Shown: positions 19,202 through 26,045 of the stretch, piece by piece
Layout of the letters: every line of letters begins with the position of its first letter
Position numbering within the stretch: the stretch's first letter is position 1
From: an uncultured Sphingomonadaceae bacterium
GTDB taxonomy: Bacteria; Pseudomonadota; Alphaproteobacteria; Sphingomonadales; Sphingomonadaceae
Reading direction: 5' to 3'
DNA: 64,000 nucleotides
NCBI GenBank assembly: GCA_947497315.1
Contig: CANMFX010000001.1
Location: 186,001-250,000, forward strand
Translations under genes and position numbers: made by a program
Notes under the pieces: model-generated
Seen by the model: the letters and a program-made list of their open reading frames with translations, nothing else
What the model was told of the DNA's origin: nothing
Database searches by the model: none

Positions 19202-20347
19202 ATGGATTCATCTCTCAATCTGAATGCCTGGAATTTGATTGTCCTCATCGGGGCGTTACACGGTTTGATGATCAGCTTGTTACTCATCTTGTCTCAAAGA
19301 AACCGCAAGTCTGGCAACATCATGTTATCGCTGATGCTGCTATTTTACACCTTACCGGTATTGCGCGTGGTGTTGCACGATATGGGATTCATAAGGTCGC
19401 TGGGTTACTCGTTTCTATCAGTGGAACTGTTGTACGGCCTCGGCCCATCGCTCTATCTCTACACAAAAACGCTCACCAATGCCCAGTTCCATCCAGGCAA
19501 GCCAGATTTGCTCCACTTTTTACCGGTTGTGCTGGAAATCATCTACTACTCCAGCCCTTTTTACCAACGGCACGAATTCTACTTCTTTGCCGATCCCATT
19601 AATACGGATCATCTCATCTGGATGGTGGAACAAGCAGGAGGAATGATATCCGTATTCGTTTATCTATTCCTGACAAATCGGACTTTGATGAAATATTCAA
19701 AATGGATCAGAGAAAACCATTCCGATATCCACAAGAGAACGTTGAGCTGGTTGCAGAAACCCGTATTTCTCTACACGATTTTTTTCGTTCTATGGTTCAG
19801 TTTAAGGGCGATCGACGTCTTATGGTTTGGTGACAGGCTAGACATCTCAAACTATTATCCATTCCTTCTGTTCCTATCATTGGGCACATATTGGATTGGT
19901 ACACAAGGTTATCTGCATACACAGGCTTTAACGACCGGATTTGACGAAAGTCGGAAAAAGAAAGCAGCACAAAAAGACGATCAGGCGCAATTGAACTTGT
20001 TATTTGAAGAACTTGAAAAGGTCATGTCTCGGGACAAACCCTACCTAGATAGCGATTTGAGCCTGGCGGTTCTCGCTAACCACCTACAAATAAACCAGAG
20101 GTTGTTGTCGGAGGTGATTAACTCTCAAGCCGAGGCCAGTTTCTACGAGTATATCAATGGATATCGCATCGAAGCGTTCAAGCAATGCCTTCTAGCTGAT
20201 GGTAACAAACTACCCATTATAAACCTGGCTTACGATTGCGGCTTTGGGTCAAAAGCGACTTTCAATCATGCTTTCAAGAAAAACACCGGTGTGACTCCGT
20301 CTCAATATCGAAAAAGCCTACAAAACCAGCCTCCAAGACAATGTTGA
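19202..20347 (+). CDS. Membrane-anchored AraC-family transcriptional regulator
   Basis: About 381 residues. The N-terminal 240 residues form six to seven hydrophobic helices (for example LIVLIGALHGLMISLLLILS and VFLYTIFFVLWFSLRA). The C-terminal 100 residues are an AraC/XylS double helix-turn-helix (LSLAVLANHLQINQRLLSEV and IINLAYDCGFGSKATFNHAF, then NTGVTPSQYRKS). This 7TM-AraC layout is commonest in Bacteroidetes and Gammaproteobacteria. I choose the ATG at 19202; a TTG at 19133 is possible, and neither has a clear ribosome site. It lies divergent from the acylase gene and shares its atypical A+T-rich composition, so it is probably its regulator and was probably acquired with it. Confidence 0.85.
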   Translation: MDSSLNLNAWNLIVLIGALHGLMISLLLILSQRNRKSGNIMLSLMLLFYTLPVLRVVLHDMGFIRSLGYSFLSVELLYGLGPSLYLYTKTLTNAQFHPGKPDLLHFLPVVLEIIYYSSPFYQRHEFYFFADPINTDHLIWMVEQAGGMISVFVYLFLTNRTLMKYSKWIRENHSDIHKRTLSWLQKPVFLYTIFFVLWFSLRAIDVLWFGDRLDISNYYPFLLFLSLGTYWIGTQGYLHTQALTTGFDESRKKKAAQKDDQAQLNLLFEELEKVMSRDKPYLDSDLSLAVLANHLQINQRLLSEVINSQAEASFYEYINGYRIEAFKQCLLADGNKLPIINLAYDCGFGSKATFNHAFKKNTGVTPSQYRKSLQNQPPRQC

Positions 20348-20410
20348 ATGAAATATTTTATGTACAATCTTGGTGTCTGCCGACGGAATGACGCGAATCT
20401 CCTTGATGAG

Positions 20411-20440
20411 TTGACACTTTACCCGATGTGACGGGGTAAA
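20411..20440. promoter_or_regulatory. Perfect dyad downstream of a TTGACA box (possible MerR-type operator)
   Basis: The 284-bp gap between the AraC regulator and the hydrolase contains TTGACA (20411-20416) followed by a perfect 7-bp dyad, TTTACCC (20418-20424), 9 bases, GGGTAAA (20434-20440). Dyads placed just after a -35 box are typical of MerR-family promoters, but no MerR gene is in the window and no clean -10 box is seen. The rest of the gap shows no gene. Confidence 0.3.
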
Positions 20441-20631
20441 ACCGCGAACTGTGAATCCGGTATGTTGAATCTGCTTCCACTCATGTGATCGGCTTGACTA
20501 CCACCCACCAATCGCGATGCTTGTCGAACCATCCCCGGCGGACTAAAGGAAGGGTCATCTGTGATCTTTGGCCTGGCAATATCCGGTTATTGGTCTCGCG
20601 TTTCTCATCGCACAAGCAAACAGGATAGAAT

Positions 20632-21504
20632 ATGGATCTGGTCGGCCCCGCTTCACATAGCTATTTCTCCCAGCGGCTTCGGCTGCATTATGCCGATTGG
20701 GGCAATGCCGAAAAGCAGCCGCTCATCCTGCTGCACGGGGGCAAGGATCATTGCCGCAACTGGGATTGGGTGGCGCAGGCGCTGCGTAGTGACTGGCATA
20801 TTATAGCGCCTGATGTCCGCGGCCATGGCGACAGTCAGTGGAGCACCGACGGCAATTACACCACCATGGCGATGGTTACGGACCTGGCGCAGCTAATCCA
20901 CCAGCTCGACCTGTCCCCGGTAACGATTGTCGCGCATAGCATGGGCGGCAATATCGCCCTGCGCTATACGGGGCTTTATCCCGATACAGTGCGCAAACTG
21001 GTTGCGATTGAAGGATTGGGGCCCAGTCCCGAAATGCTCACCGAGCGTGAGAAAGTCGGCCAGCTGCAGCGGGTACGCAACAGCATCGAGGAAAAGCGCA
21101 AGGCCGCCGGACGGCAAGTGAAGCGCTATCCGACTTTTGAGGATGCGCTCAAACGGATGCAGGACGCCAATGGTCACCTGTCCGACGAACAGGCCCGACA
21201 CCTGACCACGCATGCGGTGATCCGCAATGAGGATGGCAGTTACAGCTGGAAATTCGACCCCTATGTGCAGCATTGGGATTCGATTGATCTGCAACAATCC
21301 GACATCCAGCAACTATGGGGCAACATCACCTGCCCGGCTCAGTTGCACTATGGCGATGACAGCTGGGCGAGCAATCCTGAGAAGGATGGCCGGATGCAAT
21401 ATTTTGGTGATAACGTATCGGTCAAAAGCTTTGCCAATGCCGGTCACTGGCTGCATCATGACCAGTTCGACCAGTTTGTCGGAGAGCTCAGGGCGTTTCT
21501 GTAG
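20632..21504 (+). CDS. Alpha/beta-fold hydrolase
   Basis: A 290-residue hydrolase without signal peptide. The oxyanion region is ILLHGGKDHCRNWDWVA, then APDVRGHGDSQ; the nucleophile serine is in VAHSMGGNIALRY; the acid is probably in YGDDSWAS; and the catalytic histidine is in NAGHWLHHD near the C-terminus. This is the epoxide hydrolase/haloperoxidase-like branch; an esterase or lactonase role is also possible. The ATG at 20632 follows AGGAT. The gene stands alone between the AraC regulator and the ribB control region, and the substrate is not predictable. Confidence 0.88.
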   Translation: MDLVGPASHSYFSQRLRLHYADWGNAEKQPLILLHGGKDHCRNWDWVAQALRSDWHIIAPDVRGHGDSQWSTDGNYTTMAMVTDLAQLIHQLDLSPVTIVAHSMGGNIALRYTGLYPDTVRKLVAIEGLGPSPEMLTEREKVGQLQRVRNSIEEKRKAAGRQVKRYPTFEDALKRMQDANGHLSDEQARHLTTHAVIRNEDGSYSWKFDPYVQHWDSIDLQQSDIQQLWGNITCPAQLHYGDDSWASNPEKDGRMQYFGDNVSVKSFANAGHWLHHDQFDQFVGELRAFL

Positions 21505-21578
21505 CTGCCCGCATAGCTAATAAATTTATCTTGCTGAATCAGGTTGGACATCCCTGAACCCAGTCTCGCATCACAGAC

Positions 21579-21597
21579 TATCACATTTGATGTGATA
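21579..21597. promoter_or_regulatory. Palindromic operator 1 upstream of ribB
   Basis: Perfect palindrome TATCACAT-TTG-ATGTGATA (8-bp arms). A possible -35 box TTGATG (21587-21592) lies inside it, 17 bp before the TATCAC at the start of operator 2, so occupancy would block the promoter. Its centre is 31.5 bp from that of operator 2. Confidence 0.65.
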
Positions 21598-21609
21598 AAG
21601 CTCTGGACG

Positions 21610-21629
21610 TATCACATTGTAATGTGATA
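21610..21629. promoter_or_regulatory. Palindromic operator 2 upstream of ribB
   Basis: Perfect palindrome TATCACATT-GT-AATGTGATA (9-bp arms), same half-site as operator 1. It overlaps the candidate -10 box (TATCAC, 21610-21615). It lies 36 bp before the ribB start codon. Confidence 0.65.
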
Positions 21630-21635
21630 GCAGTG

Positions 21636-21646
21636 TCACATAGTGA
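21636..21646. promoter_or_regulatory. Degenerate third operator upstream of ribB
   Basis: TCAC-ATA-GTGA, a shorter palindrome with the same core half-site (TCACAT), centred 21.5 bp from operator 2. The three centres are therefore spaced by about three and two helical turns. It lies 18 bp before the ribB start codon, just before an AAGG ribosome site. Confidence 0.4.
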
Positions 21647-21664
21647 ATAGATAAGGCTGCACCC

Positions 21665-22972
21665 ATGAGCAAGATATTGATAGAGCAACTGATTGAATTG
21701 ATCGATTCTGGCAAGGAAACGCGCGCTGGCTTGGCCCGCGCGGCCGGCCTTCACGCCAACAGCCTGCGGCGGCTGGGTGAGTCGGACTGGAATCCGACGG
21801 CCGAGACTTTGGGCAAGCTGGAGAAATATCTCGCAAGCGGCGGCAACAGCGTGATGGCGACGGCCGAGGAGATTATCAACGAGGCGCGCAACGGGCGCAT
21901 GTATATTCTGGTCGATGACGAAGACCGGGAAAATGAAGGCGATCTGATCATTCCGGCGCAGATGGCGACGCCCGATGCGATCAACTTCATGGCCAAATAT
22001 GGTCGCGGGCTGATCTGTCTGGCAATGGCAAGGGACCGGGTCGAGGAACTCGGCCTCGATATGATGAGCCAGAATAACCGGACTGCGCACGAAACCGCCT
22101 TTACCATCTCGATTGAGGCGCGCGACGGCGTGACCACAGGTATTTCGGCCGCAGACCGCGCCCGTACCGTGGCCGTGGCGATTGATGGTACCAAGGACAA
22201 GAGCGAAATTGTGACGCCGGGCCATGTCTTCCCGTTGCAGGCACGCAATGGCGGTGTGCTGGTGCGCGCCGGCCATACCGAGGCAGCGGTCGATGTGTCG
22301 CGGCTCGCCGGGCTCAATCCATCCGGGGTGATCTGCGAGATCATGAAAGACGATGGGGAGATGGCACGGCTTGATGATCTCATCGAATTTGCCCAGCATC
22401 ACGGGATGAAAATCGGCACGATCCGTGACCTGATCGCTTACAGGTTGCGCCATGATCATCTTGCGCAGAAGCGAGCCGAAGCGACATTTGAAAGCCGCTG
22501 GGGCGGGGAGTGGAAGGCGATTACCTTTTTCAACACCGCCACGGAGTCGGAGCAGATCGTATTGCAAAAAGGCCATGTCGATCCCGACAGTCCGACATTG
22601 GTTCGCATGCATGCCACGGCGATTTTCAGCGACGTGTTTGGAAAAACCGGTGCGCATAGCGGCACGCTGGCCGAATCCATGAAGATTATCGGTGAAGCCG
22701 GTTCCGGTATCATCGTATTCATCAGCCCGCGGATACCCGATTTCTATTCCCGTCAGGTCGCACGGCTAAAAGGCGAGAAACCGGCGGATATGGATCAGCT
22801 GCGCGACTATGGCGTCGGTGCACAGATCCTGACCGAGCTGGGCGTAAGCGATATGGAATTGCTGTCCAATACCAGCCATGACTTGGTCGGGCTGGATGCT
22901 TATGGCCTGCGCATTGTCGGCCAGCGGGCGATACCAACGGCTGCGGCGGCCAAAGAACTGGAGACAGCATAA
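21665..22972 (+). CDS. ribB: HTH-domain / 3,4-dihydroxy-2-butanone-4-phosphate synthase fusion with degenerate RibA-like domain
   Basis: 435 residues in three parts. Residues 1-58 look like a helix-turn-helix domain of the XRE/Cro type ([20 protein letters not shown], then a helix ending LEKYLAS). Residues 66-270 are the RibB enzyme, which makes dihydroxybutanone phosphate from ribulose 5-phosphate: DDEDREN (84-90), [20 protein letters not shown], and [21 protein letters not shown]. Residues about 275-435 resemble GTP cyclohydrolase II, but the zinc-binding Cys-x10-Cys-x-Cys is absent ([12 protein letters not shown] region), so this half is probably inactive, as known for other alphaproteobacterial RibBA-like proteins. 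Three phased palindromes lie just upstream. It is followed by ribH with a one-base overlap. Enzyme identity is certain; DNA binding is inferred. Confidence 0.93.
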   Translation: MSKILIEQLIELIDSGKETRAGLARAAGLHANSLRRLGESDWNPTAETLGKLEKYLASGGNSVMATAEEIINEARNGRMYILVDDEDRENEGDLIIPAQMATPDAINFMAKYGRGLICLAMARDRVEELGLDMMSQNNRTAHETAFTISIEARDGVTTGISAADRARTVAVAIDGTKDKSEIVTPGHVFPLQARNGGVLVRAGHTEAAVDVSRLAGLNPSGVICEIMKDDGEMARLDDLIEFAQHHGMKIGTIRDLIAYRLRHDHLAQKRAEATFESRWGGEWKAITFFNTATESEQIVLQKGHVDPDSPTLVRMHATAIFSDVFGKTGAHSGTLAESMKIIGEAGSGIIVFISPRIPDFYSRQVARLKGEKPADMDQLRDYGVGAQILTELGVSDMELLSNTSHDLVGLDAYGLRIVGQRAIPTAAAAKELETA

Positions 22973-23394
22973 TGGCAAAATTTCTGATCGTCGAAGCGCG
23001 TTTTTACGACCATTTGAACGACATGCTGCTGGATGGCGCCAAGGCCGCTCTGGAAGCAGCCGGTCATGAGCATGAAACCCTGACTGTCCCTGGCGCATTG
23101 GAAGTGCCCGGCGCCATCTCCCTCGCGATTGACAGCGGTGAATATGATGGCTTTGTCGCGCTCGGTGTCGTGCTGCGCGGTGAAACCTATCATTTTGAAA
23201 TCGTCTCCAATGAAAGCGCGCGCGGTATCATGGCGCTCACACTGGACGGAGCGGCGATTGGCAATGGGATTATCACAGTCGAGAATGAAGCACAGGCCCT
23301 CGCCCGCGCGGACAGGGAACAGAAAGACAAAGGCGGAGAAGCAGCCAAAGCGGCTGTTGCGATGTATGAACTGGGGCAGCGATTTACTGGTTGA
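22972..23394 (+). CDS. ribH: 6,7-dimethyl-8-ribityllumazine synthase
   Basis: A 140-residue enzyme that joins dihydroxybutanone phosphate (the RibB product) to 5-amino-6-ribitylaminouracil. Family blocks: [48 protein letters not shown] (including the catalytic histidine H77 or H78 region) and [18 protein letters not shown]. The start overlaps the ribB stop (TAATG), so the two enzymes whose substrates meet are translationally coupled. The length is slightly below E. coli RibH (156). Confidence 0.96.
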   Translation: MAKFLIVEARFYDHLNDMLLDGAKAALEAAGHEHETLTVPGALEVPGAISLAIDSGEYDGFVALGVVLRGETYHFEIVSNESARGIMALTLDGAAIGNGIITVENEAQALARADREQKDKGGEAAKAAVAMYELGQRFTG

Positions 23395-23406
23395 TATCCT
23401 TCGGGA

Positions 23407-23844
23407 TCAAGTCAAAGCGATCTCAAATATGTCTGCGAATCTTTTCTTCTTGCCCATCGCATCAGACAAGGTGAATTGGTCAAGATGACAAAGGAAGGCT
23501 TCGACGGCATCGGCCAGCATATGGGAAAGGCCGCAAACCGGCGTCACGATACAATTATTGGTTGAGCCGGGGCTGCATTCCACAAACTGGCTGACCTCTT
23601 CAAGCGCGCGGACGACCGCGCCGATGTTAATCTCTGCGGGATCACGGGCCAGGGTCAATCCCCCGCCTCGCCCGCGCTGGCTGATGATGAAGCCTTCGCT
23701 GACCAGACGCTGCACGATTTTCATCAAATGGTTTTTTGAAATGTCGTAGGCGGAGGCAATATCGTCAATCGTCTGGCTGCCCTCCTGTGATGCCAAAAAC
23801 ATCAATGTCCGCAACGCATAGTCGGTCTGTGTGGTCAATCTCAT
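23407..23844 (-). CDS. nsrR: Rrf2-family regulator, NsrR-like
   Basis: A 145-residue Rrf2 regulator with an N-terminal winged helix (TTQTDYALRTLMFLA and ISKNHLMKIVQRLVSEGFI). The cluster cysteines are C90, C98 and C104 (ECSPGSTNNCIVTPVC), close to NsrR (C-x4-C-x5-C in E. coli, here C-x7-C-x5-C), and the ITP/VTPxC context also fits. NsrR uses a nitric-oxide-sensitive iron-sulfur cluster. It is divergent from a truncated haemoglobin operon, and an NsrR-like palindrome lies in the gap. Assignment as nitric oxide sensor is a good inference rather than proof. Confidence 0.85.
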   Translation of the reverse strand: MRLTTQTDYALRTLMFLASQEGSQTIDDIASAYDISKNHLMKIVQRLVSEGFIISQRGRGGGLTLARDPAEINIGAVVRALEEVSQFVECSPGSTNNCIVTPVCGLSHMLADAVEAFLCHLDQFTLSDAMGKKKRFADIFEIALT

Positions 23845-23845
23845 T

Positions 23846-23872
23846 AAACATGCATATTTTATATTGCTTTTA
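23846..23872. promoter_or_regulatory. AT-rich half-palindrome at the nsrR promoter
   Basis: ATGCATATTTTATATTGC next to the nsrR start resembles a weaker copy of the site at 23889-23911 (ATGCATNT half-site). It may mediate autoregulation. The symmetry is poor. Confidence 0.3.
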
Positions 23873-23888
23873 AATTCAAGGCCGATAT

Positions 23889-23911
23889 AAGAGGCATATT
23901 ATATACCTCTT
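23889..23911. promoter_or_regulatory. NsrR-type operator upstream of the globin operon
   Basis: A 23-bp near-perfect palindrome beginning AAGAGGCATATT and ending ACCTCTT, with 10 of 11 arm pairs complementary. Compared with the NsrR consensus AAGATGCATTT repeated in inversion, about 18 of 23 positions agree. It overlaps a plausible promoter (TTGCTT 23864-23869, 16 bp, TATAAG 23886-23891) and lies 16 bp before the globin start codon, a position suited to repression. Confidence 0.65.
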
Positions 23912-23926
23912 TAAACGAGTCACCTG

Positions 23927-24394
23927 ATGCCACACGCTCACACTATTGCTGCCAGAGAAGAAAAAGCCGCTTATGCAGAAGCCCTTGGGATTACCGAAGA
24001 GCGGATTTCCGATCTGGTAGAAGGCTTCTATGAAAAGATCCGCAGCGATGCTTTGCTGGGGCCGATATTCAATGAGAAGATCACCAACTGGCCGCCTCAT
24101 CTTGCACGTATGAAGGATTTCTGGACGTCGATCGCGATTGAATCGGGCAGGTTTCATGGGAATCCAATGATCAAGCATCTGGCGATCCCGGATATCGAAC
24201 GCTCCCATTTCAATCACTGGCTTGCTCTGTTTGACCAGACATTACCTGAGGTGATGCCAAGCGCCGCTGCCTGCCAATTTCTGTCCGAACGTGCGGCTCG
24301 CATTGCTGACAGCCTGATGACCGGCATTTCCGTCCACCGCAATGGACTGCCCACCATAATGCAAAAGAAGGAGACGAATAATGTTACTCGATGA
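23927..24394 (+). CDS. Group III truncated haemoglobin
   Basis: A 155-residue globin of the trHb group III (P) type. The conserved order is: ISDLVEGFYEKIRSDALLGPIF with the distal-side Phe-Tyr, NWPPHLARMKDFWTSI, then GNPMIKHLAIPDIERSHFNHWL with the proximal histidine, and the terminal helix. Group III globins in Campylobacter act in nitric oxide and oxygen metabolism. Here an NsrR-like regulator is divergent and the operator lies in its promoter. It is the first gene of a three-gene overlapping operon, sharing 14 bp with the next gene. Confidence 0.92.
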   Translation: MPHAHTIAAREEKAAYAEALGITEERISDLVEGFYEKIRSDALLGPIFNEKITNWPPHLARMKDFWTSIAIESGRFHGNPMIKHLAIPDIERSHFNHWLALFDQTLPEVMPSAAACQFLSERAARIADSLMTGISVHRNGLPTIMQKKETNNVTR

Positions 24395-24827
24395 GAATAA
24401 TATGGCCGTCCAAAGCGATGAATATTATCACGAATCTGCGCCTCACAAGCTGGTTGCGCTTGCCACTCCCGTTCAACCCGAAGCGCGCACCTTCGGTATC
24501 CCCGCCGTAATCTGGGGTAGTATGGCCGCAAGCTATGCCGTGTTCTTTTTCGGTCTCATCCTGGGCACGGGCCATGACGGTCGCGCCTTGTTCATGATCG
24601 CCATCAGCATACTCTATGCCATTATGTATTTTGGTACCGCATTTGTCTTGAACGGCTCAGCAGCATCGGGCCGCACGAAACAAAAGAGCCAGTGGAACAA
24701 AGGCAAGTTTGATACCCATACCGGCCGGATGAGCTTTGGCGCCGTCTATGGGCAGATGCTTGTTGTGCCGATAGTTTTCGCTCTATTTGGCCTTGGTATC
24801 GCAATCATCCGTTTTGCGGTCATGTGA
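24381..24827 (+). CDS. Three-helix membrane protein of unknown function in the globin operon
   Basis: A 148-residue protein that I do not recognise. It has a short soluble N-terminus (40 residues), two hydrophobic helices (about 44-62, 68-87), a basic soluble loop (RTKQKSQWNKGKFDTHTGR), and a third helix at about 127-146. The start at 24381 follows a strong AGGAG and lies inside the globin gene, so coupling is tight. Context (NsrR-like regulator, globin, YeaR-like protein) implies a role in nitric oxide or nitrite stress. There are no cysteines and few histidines, so it is unlikely to carry a heme unaided. Confidence 0.8.
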   Translation: MLLDENNMAVQSDEYYHESAPHKLVALATPVQPEARTFGIPAVIWGSMAASYAVFFFGLILGTGHDGRALFMIAISILYAIMYFGTAFVLNGSAASGRTKQKSQWNKGKFDTHTGRMSFGAVYGQMLVVPIVFALFGLGIAIIRFAVM

Positions 24828-25117
24828 ACGATATGAGCGCACCCAAACCCTATAGTTCAACGCCAGTTTTTGATGAAACAAGCCTGCCCAAAGCCCTGCA
24901 AGCAGCCCATAGCACTAAAGCTGGTGCTTGGGGGGTGCTGGAGATTCTCAGCGGTAGCCTCAATTATGTCATTGAAGAAAGTCAGGACACCCGCCTGATG
25001 ACGGAGGGAGATCGTCAATTGATCGAGCCGGAATTATTGCATCATGTGGCGTTGATCGGCCCAATGCAGATGCAGGTCCATTTCTATCGCGAAAAGCCGG
25101 AGATAAGAAGCGACTGA
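24824..25117 (+). CDS. DUF1971 / YeaR-like cupin-type protein
   Basis: A 97-residue DUF1971 protein, which in E. coli is YeaR and in TehB-like proteins is the N-terminal tellurite domain. The motif LPKALQAAHSTKAGAWGVLEILSGSLNY and the C-terminal LLHHVALIGPMQMQVHFYR match. The yeaR-yoaG operon of E. coli is controlled by NsrR and nitrate/nitrite, so finding DUF1971 last in an NsrR-associated operon fits. The first codon is GTG at 24824 (overlapping the previous stop by 4 bp) or ATG at 24833. It converges with the sodium channel gene with no gap. Confidence 0.87.
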   Translation: MNDMSAPKPYSSTPVFDETSLPKALQAAHSTKAGAWGVLEILSGSLNYVIEESQDTRLMTEGDRQLIEPELLHHVALIGPMQMQVHFYREKPEIRSD

Positions 25118-25897
25118 TCAACCGCCTTTATCACCACGCATCGCCGCGACTTCCTGGCGCAATCCACGAATCTCATCCAATATGATATCACGCTGAGCGC
25201 TTTGTTCTTCGTCTGCTTCTTCGTGCATCGCATTGACGATGATCGCGATGAAGAGGTTGAGCACGACAAAAGATGTCACCAGAACAAAGGGCACGAAAAA
25301 CGCCCAGGCCCATGGATAGACTTCCATGATCGGGCGGACGATGCCCATCGACCAGCTTTCCAGCGTCATGATCTGGAACAAGGAATAAAGCGATGCGCCG
25401 ACCGAACCGAACCATTGCGGAAAGGAACCACCGAACAATTTTGTTGCCATCACCGCAGCCACATAAAAAATCAGGCCGAGCAGCAGGATAACCGATCCCA
25501 TCGACGGAATGGCGGAAAGAAGTCCCTGCACCACCTGACGCATTTTGGGCATAGCGGAAACCAACCGAAAAGCCCGAACAATCCGAAGCGCACGAAGAAT
25601 TGCGAAATTTCCGCCCAGTGGAAGCAGCGCGGCGGAAACAATGACGAAGTCAAAATTATTCCAGCCGCTGCGGAAAAACTGCAATCTGTAAACCAGCAGC
25701 TTCAGAAGAATTTCAATCACAAAAATAATGATGGCGATCTGGTCCAAAGCGATCAGAACCGGGCCGAACGATGCCATCATTCCGGCAGAAGTTTCCAGCC
25801 CGATAACAACGGCATTGACGACAATCACCGCCATGATCGCATTTTGAAACAGGGATGATTCGATCAAGATTTTGATCTTCTGGATCACTACTCGCAC
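25118..25897 (-). CDS. Bacterial voltage-gated sodium channel (BacNav family)
   Basis: A 259-residue ion channel subunit with the NaChBac/NavAb architecture. S1-S3 helices are followed by S4 with four arginines at every third position (R102, R105, R108, R111). The pore loop carries selectivity filter TLESWSM (178-184), as in NavAb and typical of sodium-selective channels. S6 (about 200-224) is followed by a heptad-like C-terminal coiled coil (225-255), which assembles the tetramer. The start is GTG at 25897. The gene is monocistronic and convergent to the nitric oxide operon. Sodium-motive or motility roles are likely; no flagellar genes are nearby. Confidence 0.93.
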   Translation of the reverse strand: MRVVIQKIKILIESSLFQNAIMAVIVVNAVVIGLETSAGMMASFGPVLIALDQIAIIIFVIEILLKLLVYRLQFFRSGWNNFDFVIVSAALLPLGGNFAILRALRIVRAFRLVSAMPKMRQVVQGLLSAIPSMGSVILLLGLIFYVAAVMATKLFGGSFPQWFGSVGASLYSLFQIMTLESWSMGIVRPIMEVYPWAWAFFVPFVLVTSFVVLNLFIAIIVNAMHEEADEEQSAQRDIILDEIRGLRQEVAAMRGDKGG

Positions 25898-25996
25898 CTT
25901 TTTTGACTTTGATTTCTGCCATTTGGCGGTTTACCGTCGGCGGATCAAGTAACGATTGACCGCTTCCTTGCTCTTGATTAATCGCTGCGCCTCAGC

Positions 25997-26018
25997 TATA
26001 GTTTCATTTGTAACTATA
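25997..26018. promoter_or_regulatory. Palindrome in the hpd promoter
   Basis: TATAGTT - 8 bases - AACTATA: a perfect 7-bp inverted repeat 28 bp before the hpd start codon. Size and spacing suit a MarR- or Lrp-type operator controlling tyrosine catabolism; the regulator is not proven. Confidence 0.5.
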
Positions 26019-26045
26019 TTGCTCTTATGTGTAAGGAATGCATCC

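Noticed and set aside
21505-21664. FMN riboswitch upstream of ribB.
   Set aside because: None of the conserved RFN-element blocks is seen in this 160-bp gap; palindromic operators are seen instead.
21581-22657. Long open frame on the minus strand opposite ribB (358 codons).
   Set aside because: It lies wholly antisense to ribB, whose protein has clear enzyme motifs; it shows no family signature and runs through the operator palindromes.
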